A stretch of 64,000 bases of DNA from Haliclona indistincta (taxonomy: Eukaryota > Porifera > Demospongiae > Haplosclerida > Chalinidae): contig OZ024791.1 in assembly GCA_964017065.1 (NCBI GenBank), positions 8,021,471-8,085,470 of the forward strand, written 5' to 3'. The notes beneath the pieces were generated by a model. That model had not been told where the DNA came from and made no database searches. It saw only the letters and a list, made by a program, of their open reading frames with translations. Shown here piece after piece: positions 20,925 through 39,046 of the stretch (positions within the stretch are counted from its first letter, which is position 1; each line of letters opens with the position of its first letter). The position numbers and the translations under genes were made by a program.

Positions 20925-21695
20925 ATGGCCGCAGTAAGAATGTCCTTTACAAAGTCGCTTCTGAATCGAAGAAGGAATGTGGTCGACGATTTTCAACCAC
21001 ATGATCGTCCTAAAAAGTATAATCTAGTACCAGGTATGTGTTAGTGCCTACAATAGTCTGTATCAATGATGATTTCACTATCCTTTTTCAAGGGGTTGGC
21101 ATAATCTCTTATCTGCCCTTACAAATGAGTCTCTATTTCAACGTGTTCTACTCCCCATTATGGGCTGTAGCAATGGTGTTGGCACTAGAGGCTAAGGTAC
21201 TCACTTGAATGCACAGAAACTGACCTATTCACAACATCACAGTTTACTCGTTTGATGGACGACTACAAGTATATCAATACTACCGTACTGATAGTGATGC
21301 TAATAATTGAGGCACTGCGACTGTTTCTAGGATACGAGGGTAACCTGAGAGAAAAGGTATGTCACCTCGCCAGCATATCAAGCTGATGCATGTACTCTTC
21401 TTTCCAGGTACCAGAGTTGGCTGGGTTCTGGTTACTTACTCTGTTTCAGTTGCCGCTAGTGGTTTATAGTATGTCTAATGTACGCACTATTATACTACCT
21501 CTCGAGTGGGCCTTCTGCATTCCATTGAGCTTGTTCTTGCTAGCAGAGATAGCCAGCGGAGCGAGAGCCCTGCAATTAATGATCAGAGCACAGTCAGTCA
21601 AGTTCCAGCTTAGCCGAATACATCCGGGACTAGAAACAACTAAGAGACATTTATCACCAACACAAGCTGAGACAGAGGAAGAGACTGTGTTATAG
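20925..21695 (+). CDS. TMEM17: TMEM17, ciliary transition-zone membrane protein
   Basis: Four phase-checked exons (20925-21033, 21093-21196, 21243-21356, 21408-21695) encode 204 residues with four TM spans. Diagnostic blocks are LPLQMSLYFNVFYSPLW, EALRLFLGYEGNLREK and VPELAGFWLLTL, all conserved in TMEM17. The protein belongs to the MKS/B9 module at the ciliary transition zone and gates membrane-protein entry to cilia. Length is close to human (198 aa). A second ATG (codon 6) is also possible as the start. Confidence 0.92.
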
Positions 21696-22012
21696 CACTC
21701 AAACGTATCATTATCAGTCATAAATTTTTTTGTTTTTTTTAGAATAGCTCAAATTTTGCTATTCAAAGAGAATAAATAAGTATTGGTATAATACATGACT
21801 GAAAAAATGCCAAACACGGGCACATCTAGCTGAATTACTCTATTGTTCTATGGTGCTAATGCTATTGGTTCTTGTCTATCAATAAGAGTTATTTCTACTT
21901 GCTATACTATCCACTGGGAAGGGGATTCTAGCTTTGAGTGATAAATTTGGTCGCAATCGGGCTGCCGTCTGAAGAAGAGAGAGATGAGAGGAAGATTGAG
22001 GTCGAGCTCTAG
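21696..22012. other. Spacer between convergent TMEM17 and TEKT1
   Basis: About 317 bp of AT-rich sequence. I see no gene or repeat in it. Confidence 0.6.
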
Positions 22013-23812
22013 CTAGGCCTCAAGTTGTTTTCTGAGCGTCATGCACAGATCAATGTCAACATGAAGAGAGTTGGACTTCATTTCAATGTCATCTTGAAGA
22101 ACAAGCTCGGTACGGTTGAGGCGTTTCAAGGTAGCATCAGACTCCGCCAGCCTCTGCTGCAACTGCTGCACAGACATTTCAATCTGGTCAACCTCAGCCA
22201 CGAGCCTATACTGGACTGGATCTCGTACTAGCTCGTTGTTGGGTCGCTGTGAGCGCCAGTTGAGCTGAGTGTGTGCCAGCTTCATCGGTCCAACTTTATC
22301 ATCTATTGCTCTCTGCAACTGGCTTATATTCTGTTCCATAGAAAGTATTTCCTGTCGAACCTAATTAGTGAAACAAAAAATGAAGATTATTTTCATAATG
22401 ACTCTCCACAATTCAAATGATTGTTAGATAGCTTTTATGTGGATCTATCGTAATTTTCTGTACCAACCTCAGTCAAGTGGCTTTCTAGCTTCATCTTAGC
22501 CTCCGTGACCTCTCGGATGCGTCTGTTGAATGCTGTGTTTACCACTTTCCTCTGCTTGATGAGATCTTGGCCAGTTTGTTCAAGCACACTGTTGATCACT
22601 CCTCGAAGGGTCACTGATGCTATCCTCTCCTGCTCAGCCAACTTGATGTTATCATCCGATATACCCTTCCACTCTCCTGGAGTGATAGAGCTGAGAGGAA
22701 GTGGAATTGAAACTGCTTTTCAGAAAAATAACCTACTTTGACTGCACTTGCACCGTGCCGGGAGAGAACCCCAGACCAGGTATTCTATCAGTGAGAGCTG
22801 TGCAGTTTTCGTCAATGCCCTGAGCACTAAATTTATCAGTCAAGTCTTTCTCGAGCTTGTATTTGCGTGAATTCAGCAGCCTGAAATAACAAATAAACAG
22901 ATATTGCATACCACTGCACACATCAAGAGTGTGTGGGAACACAGAGCAAAAACAAAAATGCAAACACACTGTGAGGGAGCGAAAGCTAGCAGCAGTGAGC
23001 TCCTTTGCATGAGCACTGATCCATGACCTGAATCAGTGAGGCAGAACTGTATTCAATGCACCCCCACAGGAAAAGTGTGGCTTCGTAATAATGCTCATGC
23101 ATGGGACCAAGGACATCTGGTGAGATGCTCCATACATGCAAAATTATTGCACCTTATCTGCTCCACAGCCTCATCGTGGGTCTTGCTGAGTAGACTCTGG
23201 ATTCCTTGTATAACCTCGATTTCCTGCAAAAAATGCAGCAGTTTTGTAACTTGACTGCAGCCCTACTACTAGTACATGAAGGCGAGACGTGTCTATAAGA
23301 GGAGGAATACCAGGAATCGCCTCTTTTTGCAGTCTAACAACACCCACAGTGATATTAAGACAGACGATAGCAGGCGATAAACATAACCGCATGCTTACCT
23401 TCATTAGCTGAATCTCCACCTCGTCGTGCACGAGATCGACGCCTGTCCTCTGCTCTCTAAACGATAAACAGCTCTGGGCTACCTCCAGTGGGAACTTGGT
23501 CGCATGAAGGGCTTTCTCCAATTCTTTCTTTCGATCTTGAACCGATTCTGCCTCAGCCGCAATCTCTCGCAGCTTCTCTTCCAGCTCATCCTTCCAGAAC
23601 CTGATGTTGTTGAGCCGCTGTGAGAATTTGTGGTTCACATCGCGTTGTGATCGCGCCGTGGTATCCTCCGCCTCTTGGCGGAGGCGCTCGCACTCGGCAC
23701 GAAGCCGCTCTGAAGTATGTCGTTCTATGTCAGATCGTTGGAAGTTCTTGCTATTTGAAGCATGCCACTCTGAGGGGTGGTATTTCGGGGGAGATGTTAC
23801 TATTCTGGACAT
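22013..23812 (-). CDS. TEKT1: Tektin-1-like ciliary microtubule protein
   Basis: Five phase-checked exons (23399-23812, 23153-23223, 22737-22880, 22468-22690, 22013-22360) encode 399 residues, almost entirely coiled coil. It has the tektin nonapeptide region as RPNNELVRD (consensus RPNVELCRD, so two substitutions), plus RFWKDELEEKL, GVDLVHDEVE and KYKLEKDLTDKF, which fit tektin-1 best. Tektins are filament proteins inside the axonemal doublet microtubules. Human TEKT1 has 418 residues. It diverges from SLX1. Confidence 0.88.
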
Positions 23813-23974
23813 TGTCACAGCTCGTTGAGCAACTGCAGCGAACCGGAGCGGAGGAACGAAAAACAGTGAATGCTGATCGCAGGTCAGCTTTCGACCGTCG
23901 CCTGGAAACGCAAACGTCTCTATAGCAACCGCACACTTACCTATTATCCGAACGAAAAATATTTCTGCCGGGTA
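23813..23974. promoter_or_regulatory. Bidirectional promoter, TEKT1 / SLX1
   Basis: 162 bp lie between the divergent start codons of tektin-1-like and SLX1. Confidence 0.45.
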
Positions 23975-25072
23975 ATGCAAATGGAAGAGGATGACAGTCA
24001 AAGTCAAACAACAGAGAGTGATTCTGAAGTAGACGCGACACTAGAAGATCACATACACATTAGAGGACAGTTCTATGGTTGCTACCTACTGGTCTCCAAG
24101 AATCCCAAGTATGTAGGAAGGACATACATTGGGTTCACTGTGGACCCGAATCGGAGGATACAGCAACACAACCGTGGTCACCAAAAGGGCGGGGCTAGAA
24201 GAACCAGCGGCAAGGGACCATGGTGAGGAAATTGCTAGTCAATGGTAATTGATGTTTGATGTTCTCTAGGGATATGATCATGATAATTCATGGTTTTCCT
24301 AGCAATATTGCAGCGCTAAGGGTGAGTGCGTGATTATCAGCAAAACCTTCTTTATTGTTGTATTTTATGCAGTTTGAATGGGCATGGCAACATCCCAAGA
24401 GGTCCAGAAGAGTTGATTCAGCCGTTGCTAAGAAGCTCAGCAAAGAGACAGCGTTGACTCACAGACTCCGGGTCGTTTCTCACATGCTAAGTGTTCCTCC
24501 ATGGTGTCGTCTTCCTCTCACTGTTCGCTGGTTGAAGCAAGAGTACGTGCACCCCGCTCTCAACCAGCCTCCATTACACATGCCCATTGCCTATGGTCTA
24601 GTGGACATACAGACCAGTTCAGCTGAGATGGAGCAGCATAGCTCTGCTACTGACATTAATCACCCACTTGTCAGTGATAGCCAGACAGCTTACACTGGAT
24701 GCGTGCTATGTAAACAGGTATGCAACTACTTAGACCTTTTTATAATTCATTTCCTAATCTCAGACAGGTGACTCTGTTTTGTTCCAGTGTTACCATCAGC
24801 ATTGTGCATTCACAGCTCACTGTACCTGTCTAGCTCCTCTTCTCTGTGACTCTAGTCATCTCATACCTATTACTGGTCCATGCCCTCACTGCAAAAAAGA
24901 CCTGCTTTGGGGAGAGCTAGTTCGAAGACACAATATGACGAGTACTAATCGTTCTCAAGAAGATCATGAACAATTGTCACAAACTAGCAGACCTGTCCTC
25001 AAACGGCAAAATCGGTGTACTAAAAGAACAGCAGCCCACTGGACTGAAGCCCTGCATGTTGATAATGATTGA
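23975..25072 (+). CDS. SLX1: SLX1, structure-specific endonuclease subunit
   Basis: Four phase-checked exons (23975-24222, 24270-24321, 24373-24717, 24788-25072) encode 309 residues. After an acidic N-terminus, the GIY-YIG nuclease domain begins at FYGCYLL and has [16 protein letters not shown], the [12 protein letters not shown] block and the catalytic Glu in [10 protein letters not shown]. The C-terminal RING/PHD-like zinc finger runs from CVLCKQ through [17 protein letters not shown]1 acts with SLX4 to cut Holliday junctions and flaps. The fourth exon was placed at 24788 because only this acceptor joins the two halves of the zinc finger in phase. Confidence 0.92.
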
Positions 25073-25266
25073 ATTGAACTATTTTAGCGTATGGATTTTA
25101 CCACTGAGAAAATGAAGCTAACCAGAATTGGGACTATTATTAAACAGAGGTGTTAGTAGGAAATTGACACAAAGATGAACTAATTATAACACTAGTTTAC
25201 TGAAAACAAATTTTGCTAATGAGGTGTTTTGGAAACTACACAAAAGAGACATCACTCGTTTTCAAG

Positions 25267-26904
25267 TTATTGTAAATTTTGACTGTTTGAACAATTTGTA
25301 GTAGTCCCATACCTCCAGTCCCCAGACTTGCACCAGTATATATTATCGGGGCCTGTCTGTGATCCTTCCAGGCAATTTGGACCTTCGTTGCAGAAACCAC
25401 AGTCTTGGTCGCTGACGCAACTGGTACAATCAGTGTGCTTCTGTCCCGTGTTACACTTTGAGCAAACTGCTCCACACTCTTTAGGCAATTCAGAAGGAAG
25501 AGGGCAAGACCATGGGTTGCTGTACATCGCACAGCTGTAGTCCTTGATGTGTTGAAAGAATGCATCAAGACCGCTTTCGACCGTGGAGAGCTTGTTGTAG
25601 CAGATCGAAAAGCCAACAGTCTCTTTGATGAGACTTGCAAAGGAAGAGGGCACTGAGCCAGTGATACCATTGCTGCTGACATCTATTATCTGTGCCTCTG
25701 TCATCTGACCCATGGAAGTTGGTAGTGTTCCGGTAATGTTGTTTCTGGAGAAATACAAGTATTGAACTTTCTGTAGATCACCAATGCAGTCTGGAATCGG
25801 ACCGGTGAAGCTATTGTCTGATAGTTCGAGGTCTAAGAGTGTTGTCAGCTGACATAAGCATCGTGGTAAGGTGCCGTCAAGTGAGTTGTTAAAGAGACGA
25901 AGGTGCTGAATGTTTCGCATAGAACAAAGCGACGGCCAGAATTCACCAGTGAGATATCCATTGGATACGATTAGAATTTGCAGGTTGTCCCAACTATCTC
26001 CAATCCAGCTGGGCAGCTCACCCTTTAGCAAGTCAGCTTCGAAGTCAGAAAGACTTTTCATACCAGACCATGCCTTTGGAATCGTTGGATCGGTGAAGGT
26101 ATTCTGGAACATCCAAAGCTGTTCGAGTTTGACCAGGTTGCCGTACTCTTCTGGGAAAGATCCAGTGAGTTGGTTATAAGAAACGACGAGCTGAGTAAGA
26201 CTAGTTAGCTGACCAATGGCTGGAGGAAGAGGCCCTTGGAACTGGTTTGAAGAAAGAGACAGAATTTGTAGTTGGGGAGTGTCCCACGCTGTTGGTAAGG
26301 CGCCTTGAAATTTGTTGTTGTACACAACCAGCTGAGTTAAATTAGGACAAGAGATACTTTCGGGCAATTGTCCACCGATCTCGTTGTAGTTCACATCGAG
26401 AGTTTGCAGAGATTTCATTTGAAAGAGTCCGGCTGGCAGAGTTCCCTTGATGTCATTGCTGTACAATCTTAGCACCTTTAGTTTGGTTGCTTTAGTGATG
26501 TCTGTTGGTATGTAGCCAGTCACGAGGTTGTACACTAGGTCGATCTCCAACACTCTTCCGTCTATGCAGTACAGACCAAACCACTGGTCTTGGCAAGGAT
26601 CTCCTTTCATCCAGCCACTGTTGTTGGACCATTTCGCACCGTTCGTGCTTTGGTAGAAGGCTTCTAGAGCAGCTTTGTCGTCGGGATTGGTTGCTTGTTG
26701 AGATGCGGTCTTGGGTCGACTTGCTCGGTGAATTTCGGCTAATTTTCGCGACTGTTCAAACATCATCTGGTCTCTCGATTCGCGAAAAATTGCCCTGTTC
26801 TTGAGCGAAGTCAGCGAGGGCTCTGCTCGATCATGCCATGGCTCTGCAAGCACTACTAGCGCAAACGATCCAACGCACAGCGTGAAGAGCAGTCGAGAAA
26901 ACAT
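25267..26904 (-). CDS. Secreted plant-type LRR protein with PSI-like tail (copy 1)
   Basis: The intronless gene encodes 545 residues. A signal peptide occupies residues 1-20. A cap resembling LRRNT_2 follows (DKAALEAFY..., WxKGDPCQDQWFGLYC). About 12-13 leucine-rich repeats have the plant-specific form LxxLxLxxNxLxGxLP. The C-terminal 80 residues are Cys-rich with a PSI-like spacing (CTSCVSDQDCGFC). No TM segment or kinase is seen, so it is probably extracellular. Role in recognition or adhesion is inference. The neighbour 27272-28933 is a paralogue. Its 3' end faces SLX1. Confidence 0.8.
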   Translation of the reverse strand: MFSRLLFTLCVGSFALVVLAEPWHDRAEPSLTSLKNRAIFRESRDQMMFEQSRKLAEIHRASRPKTASQQATNPDDKAALEAFYQSTNGAKWSNNSGWMKGDPCQDQWFGLYCIDGRVLEIDLVYNLVTGYIPTDITKATKLKVLRLYSNDIKGTLPAGLFQMKSLQTLDVNYNEIGGQLPESISCPNLTQLVVYNNKFQGALPTAWDTPQLQILSLSSNQFQGPLPPAIGQLTSLTQLVVSYNQLTGSFPEEYGNLVKLEQLWMFQNTFTDPTIPKAWSGMKSLSDFEADLLKGELPSWIGDSWDNLQILIVSNGYLTGEFWPSLCSMRNIQHLRLFNNSLDGTLPRCLCQLTTLLDLELSDNSFTGPIPDCIGDLQKVQYLYFSRNNITGTLPTSMGQMTEAQIIDVSSNGITGSVPSSFASLIKETVGFSICYNKLSTVESGLDAFFQHIKDYSCAMYSNPWSCPLPSELPKECGAVCSKCNTGQKHTDCTSCVSDQDCGFCNEGPNCLEGSQTGPDNIYWCKSGDWRYGTTTNCSNSQNLQ

Positions 26905-27271
26905 TTTGCTCTCGAAAAAAACTAGCCCTGACTAGATCTAGCTAGCCTGACTATTTATATGCACTAGTGCAGGCTAAGTATTGAGGCCCTGCAAGTATAG
27001 TAACACCTGCACTATTATACATCGAAGTGTGTATCGCAATACTATTGATCGTGGGCCAGTGAGCAGCTAAATATGATTCGATATTGATTTAGTTGTAACT
27101 ATCTAAACATCACATGTCCTACTTCTCTAGTCTTCTATACTACAGCCACTACTGTGGCTACTATCACTAATAAGGTTTTGTTTATTGTAAAGCATGCATC
27201 TTTAACTAAAACTATAGATGTTAGTAAAACAAATGTTATTGCTGAAATAAAAAAATAACTGGTAAAGCAGG
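26905..27271. other. Spacer between the two LRR genes
   Basis: 367 bp including the promoter of the 25267-26904 gene. There is a small CTAG-rich stretch near 26930. No gene was seen. Confidence 0.5.
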
Positions 27272-28933
27272 TTAATCAACATCAATGCTGTAATCATTTT
27301 CTTTTACTAAAGTCGAGCATCGAGATGTATTATAAAAGATCCAATCCTGTGCTTTACACCAATAGAGTATGATTGGTCCCAAGTACGATCCATCGAGGCA
27401 ATTTGGTCCTTCACTACAGTAACCACAGTATGGATCTTTAACACACAGCGCACAGTTAGTGTGCTTCAGGTCTGTGTTGCAATGAGAACAAAATGCCCCA
27501 CACATCACAGGCACTACTGGTGAGACAGGACAAGACCATGGATTGCTATACAGCGAACAGCTATAGTTCTTGATGTGTTCAAAGAATGCATCAAGTCCGT
27601 CATCAACAGTAGAGAGCTTGTTGGTGCTCAGCGAGAAACGTACAAGTCCTTTAGCAAGGCCGACAAAAGAGGAGGGTATATTACCCGTAATGCCGTTACT
27701 ACTGAGATCCATAATTTTTAAATTCGCCATCTGACCGATGGATACCGGAAGTCTACCGCTAATATTGTTGTGCGAAAGATACATGTAATTGAGGTTTGTT
27801 AAACTTCCAATGCAATCTGGAATTTGCCCGGTAAAATAATTCTGTGATATTTCAAGGTCTATTAATGTTGTCATGTTACAAAGGCACAAAGGCAAGGCTC
27901 CACTAAATGAATTGTTGAATAACCGAAGATACTGAATCTTTTTCAGTAGACACAGAGACGGCCAGAACTCACCAGTAAGGTTTCCATTGATTAACAACAG
28001 TGTTTGCAGATTGAGCCAGTCCTTGCCGATCCATCCAGGGAACTCAAACACTAGTGAATCTGCCTCGAAATCTATAAGACTAGTTAAACCTTCCCATGAC
28101 TTTGGAAAGGTTGCATTGCTGCTGAAGGCGTTATGTAACAGCCATAGTTGCTGAAGCTTGTGTAAGTTGCCGTAATCTTCTGGAAAAGTTCCATTGAGCT
28201 GGTTGTATGCTAGTATCAACTGAACGAGCTGTGCTAGTTTGCCTATTGCTGGAGGAAGTGGTCCTTGGAAATTATTGAAAGAAACGGCTAAAATCTGGAG
28301 ACCCAGACAGTTCCAAACTGTCGGTAATGTGCCTCCTATTTGATTTTGAGACAGTATCAACTGAGTGAGGTTAAGACCACTGATACTATTAGGAATTGTG
28401 CCACCAATATTGTTAGTATGGACATTTAGTATCTGAAGAGAGCCCATTTGGAATAGTCCAGGAGGTAGTGTTCCACCAATGGAGTTCCCATACAACCTTA
28501 GTACCCTCAATTGGGTTGCTAAGGTGATATTCAATGGTATCTGTCCACTCAATTGATTATTAGATAGGTTGATTTCTACAATCCGTCCATTGATGCAGTG
28601 CAGCCCATACCACTGGTCTTGGCAAGGATCTCCTTTCATCCAGCCACTACTATTGCCCCAATTTGGTCCATCGGTTGTATTATAGAGGGCTACTACAGCT
28701 TCTATATCCCCGGGATTAGTAACACGAGGTTGTGGAATGTGACTGATGCGTTCTATGGCTGCCTCAGCTTGATCTACCCACTGTTTCACCAACATCTTGT
28801 TTCTTATCGCGAGAAAATCTTCCCTGCTTTGAAGGGTATGCTGAGAGAGTTCCCCGCGACTATGCCATGACTCTGATACAGCTAAAGAGCCACCAGAAAC
28901 TATCCAGAGATTTGCAACCAGAAGAAGTAGCAT
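27272..28933 (-). CDS. Secreted plant-type LRR protein with PSI-like tail (copy 2)
   Basis: This intronless paralogue of 25267-26904 encodes 553 residues from ATG 28933; the frame continues upstream but without an ATG. It has a hydrophobic signal peptide (MLLLLVANLWIVSGGS), the same cap with WMKGDPCQDQWYGLHC, 12-13 plant-type repeats (NxLSGxIP form), many NxS/T sites, and the C-terminal CALCVKDPYCGYC PSI-like module. No membrane anchor was seen. The two copies differ widely in sequence, so the duplication is old. The gene is divergent from BCR, 216 bp away. Confidence 0.8.
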   Translation of the reverse strand: MLLLLVANLWIVSGGSLAVSESWHSRGELSQHTLQSREDFLAIRNKMLVKQWVDQAEAAIERISHIPQPRVTNPGDIEAVVALYNTTDGPNWGNSSGWMKGDPCQDQWYGLHCINGRIVEINLSNNQLSGQIPLNITLATQLRVLRLYGNSIGGTLPPGLFQMGSLQILNVHTNNIGGTIPNSISGLNLTQLILSQNQIGGTLPTVWNCLGLQILAVSFNNFQGPLPPAIGKLAQLVQLILAYNQLNGTFPEDYGNLHKLQQLWLLHNAFSSNATFPKSWEGLTSLIDFEADSLVFEFPGWIGKDWLNLQTLLLINGNLTGEFWPSLCLLKKIQYLRLFNNSFSGALPLCLCNMTTLIDLEISQNYFTGQIPDCIGSLTNLNYMYLSHNNISGRLPVSIGQMANLKIMDLSSNGITGNIPSSFVGLAKGLVRFSLSTNKLSTVDDGLDAFFEHIKNYSCSLYSNPWSCPVSPVVPVMCGAFCSHCNTDLKHTNCALCVKDPYCGYCSEGPNCLDGSYLGPIILYWCKAQDWIFYNTSRCSTLVKENDYSIDVD

Positions 28934-29149
28934 GCCTGCAGCAGACACGTGCACGTGGGTGGTAAGAATCACGTGATCTCCGTAAATTGGCTAGTGTGAC
29001 ATTCCGCGGATCTCGCATTATGCATGTGTTTTCTAGTGGATACTGAAAGTTGTCTGTTGTGCTGCAGAAATTCCAGCCCCGTCGCGCAGCAGTTCTATCA
29101 GTCATCTGTGAGGCTTTGCAAGCCTTGATCTAGCCTGCGCATCTACTGC
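28934..29149. promoter_or_regulatory. Bidirectional promoter, LRR copy 2 / BCR
   Basis: 216 bp separate the divergent start codons. CACGTG-type E-box sequences occur near 28947 and 28971. Confidence 0.4.
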
Positions 29150-36248
<7,099 letters not shown>

Positions 36249-36543
36249 ATTCCATAACTGTGTTTATAATAATGTACAGTAATATATATTATATGATCAC
36301 GCAGAACCTCATCTCTCGTCGTCGAGATCTTTTCATGATTTTACCCTTGATCAGACAAACTGCCCTTCCTGTTGTATGTTGATTCAGACTCTTTAGTTTT
36401 GTGTATATTTTCTGTGTGCTTAAAATAATAATAATTATTACACTGTTCCATTATTTGGCATTTTTATACTTGCGAAGAATTCGTTAAACAATAATGATAA
36501 AATGGAATACAGATGAATGTGTGTGCATTAGCAAGATGTATTA

Positions 36544-38817
36544 TCATTGGTTAGCCTTTTCTTTTAGTTTCAATTGTTCGAATTTCTTTCTCCTTTTCTC
36601 ATCTCTCTTGTCTACGTAGTAGTCGACCAGTGACATTCCAGAGAACAACAGCCCCTGTATAATGAGTTAGTAATTGGATTTGAGCCTTTAGTAACTCACG
36701 AAAGCAAATACTCCTTGACCAAATAACTGCAATAAAAATAATAAAATAAAGAGTGACTTATAAAACAATGATTCATACTCACAGCTGATGATAAAGCAAA
36801 TGGAAAGATGGCTGACAATGATCCACCTATCACGGGACCTAAGAACTCTCTAAAAATGTGAGATGGTGAAAGTTGTGCGTGAAACAAGCGATCCGCTTAG
36901 TTAGAGAAAGTTTGTCTCACCCAAAAAACAATGTTGCTGATATTATTCCAGACACAATCCCATGTATCTGATCCGCATTTGAATAGGGATCAATTTTTCT
37001 ATAAAACAGCTGAGACTGGTTTAAAGACTACACATGTAACTCACTTTGCTAGTTCCAGTAAATCACTGTAGAGAGGAGTAATAGCCATTGCACAACCTGT
37101 TCCTATGCCTGCTAAAGCTACCAGCGTCAATGAAAGCAGTCTGCATTGAATATAGCAAGCACAGTGAAGCACAATAGTAGCTACAGCGCTAACTTCCTCT
37201 CCAGAATGAAAGGAGCAGGCCCCACGAACAAGTACATTATACCAATGATCATTAATCCACTGCAGAGAATCCATCTTGGTCCCTGCAGCCATGTTTATAT
37301 TATTAGACTACACCAATTTACAAAGTCTAATAGTCTCACCAGTTTGTCCGATAATGCACCGACGAGTACTGATGACACCATGTACGACACAGGCACAGGA
37401 AGAAAGGCGAGACCAACAACAAAAATGGAGCATTTGAACTGAAGGGAAAGTGAGAAAGTGAACAGAATCGTACTATAATAAGTATTAGCAATTTACCATT
37501 TTAGTCATGAAAAGCGACAAGTTTGGCATATAGAACACAACTCCAGTTTCAGCCACAATCAGCGTCAATACTATCAAGTTAAAAAATAAGAGCATCAATC
37601 CACGATGCACAAACAGTGTGAATCTTACATAGCATTACAAACTGTATATTTGTCACAAGCTTTAAAACCGTTTTTAAGGAGATAAACTTCTTCTCTGTAG
37701 TGTCTGGAAAGGCAACTCTTTATGTCAAAAATAAAATGGTGTGTGACTGACCTGCACGTGGTAATAGAATTAGAAACACAAATACGAACAGCATAGCTGA
37801 ACTGCCTGAAACAAGGAAGGGTAGTCTGAACCCATCGGCCTAAGAGAAGAAAAGACTTAGCAAATTTTCACTATAATACAGTGTATTTACCTGATACAGC
37901 AGCCCTCCAATTGGGGGTCCTACTAGAAATCCAACTGCTGAACTGAGTTCCAGTAGTCCCTGTACCAATGCTCTTATAATACCGATGATCCTCATTCAAT
38001 CTATCTCATACCACAACTGTTCCGGTGGCGGACGGAAAGAGTATTGTAGCAACAGTGAAGGAGGCAGTGTAGAACGCTGCACTTCCCACTCCCTCAACTA
38101 TTCTCAGAGCAAGTGAAAATACGAGGAATTCCAACGTGCTGTCCAGCTGGTGTAAAAACCTTCAGACACATAAAAAGCAAAATTATATAAAGTGTTGAAC
38201 TTACGACATCAGAATGTACGGTCCTCCAACAAGTGTCAGTCCTGAGACTAACAGGAACTTTACTCCCAATTCTGGCAACTGTAAGCAGCATAACTCATGC
38301 AAACTTGATAATTTAAAACACTCACAAAGTAACCGAACAGAGGAGACACAACAGCGACTGTTAGTGGAGTGACACCAAGAATAAATCCCACCATGGAATT
38401 GCTCACTCCACGAGAACGAGCCTGCACAGATCAGACAATGTCCAGAACTATATAAGGCAGCTATTGCACTACCTCTTTGGGATAGAAGGGTGCTATCACT
38501 GAGAAGCAAGCATTCACTAGCAAGGCTGCAATGAGCATGAGGGTTGTCAATAAAACTCTTTTGATGAATTCCCGTCTCGAGAGCTTAGGTTCTTCGCTAT
38601 CTTTCTTGCTCCCGCTCTCCTTCTCGTCTTTTTCTTCTTCACCTTCACGATCCTTATCATCATCTGTCGGAGACATTCGGGTGTAACCATTGATGGTACC
38701 TACAATATTTCCACTGGAGATATTGTTCTGCAACTCTGTGCGTTCAGCAGTGTCCATCACCGCCTCGCTAGGCAGCTGGGTTGTAGACATACTGGCATGG
38801 CCGCTGTCGAGCTCCAT
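36544..38817 (-). CDS. SLC18B1-like MFS transporter (copy A)
   Basis: Fifteen phase-checked exons: 38473-38817, 38326-38421, 38205-38278, 38012-38159, 37891-37959, 37752-37839, 37629-37703, 37497-37570, 37340-37438, 37194-37282, 37045-37140, 36921-36998, 36783-36849, 36700-36726, 36544-36654. They encode 511 residues. A charged N-terminal tail of about 85 residues precedes 12 TM spans. The first span has VIAPFYPKE, resembling the ILGPFFPKE of SLC18B1 (vesicular polyamine transporter); LRIVEGVGSAAFYTAS and LVGPPIGGLLYQ also fit. The tail is basic. Transport of a small cation by proton exchange is a family inference; the substrate is unknown. Confidence 0.75.
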
Positions 38818-39046
38818 GGCGGCTAAACTCAAACTACTAACGATTCAGCTTTGCAGATGAGGAAGCCTAGGTCTAGGAACATAAATTATGGAACGTACTA
38901 GGTTCGTTGTGTGCGACGAGGTAGCTAAGGAAGTTTACTGAGGAAGGGAAGTCTGCATCACGTCTCACCAAACAGCTGATTTTTTATATTTTTAGAAAAG
39001 CGTTGCGCATAAATATTAATTTTATCACACAAACTCATCACCAATA

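Noticed and set aside
23171..24007. A longer TEKT1 N-terminus upstream of 23812
   Set aside because: The open frame extends into the SLX1 promoter and has no tektin similarity before the ATG at 23812.
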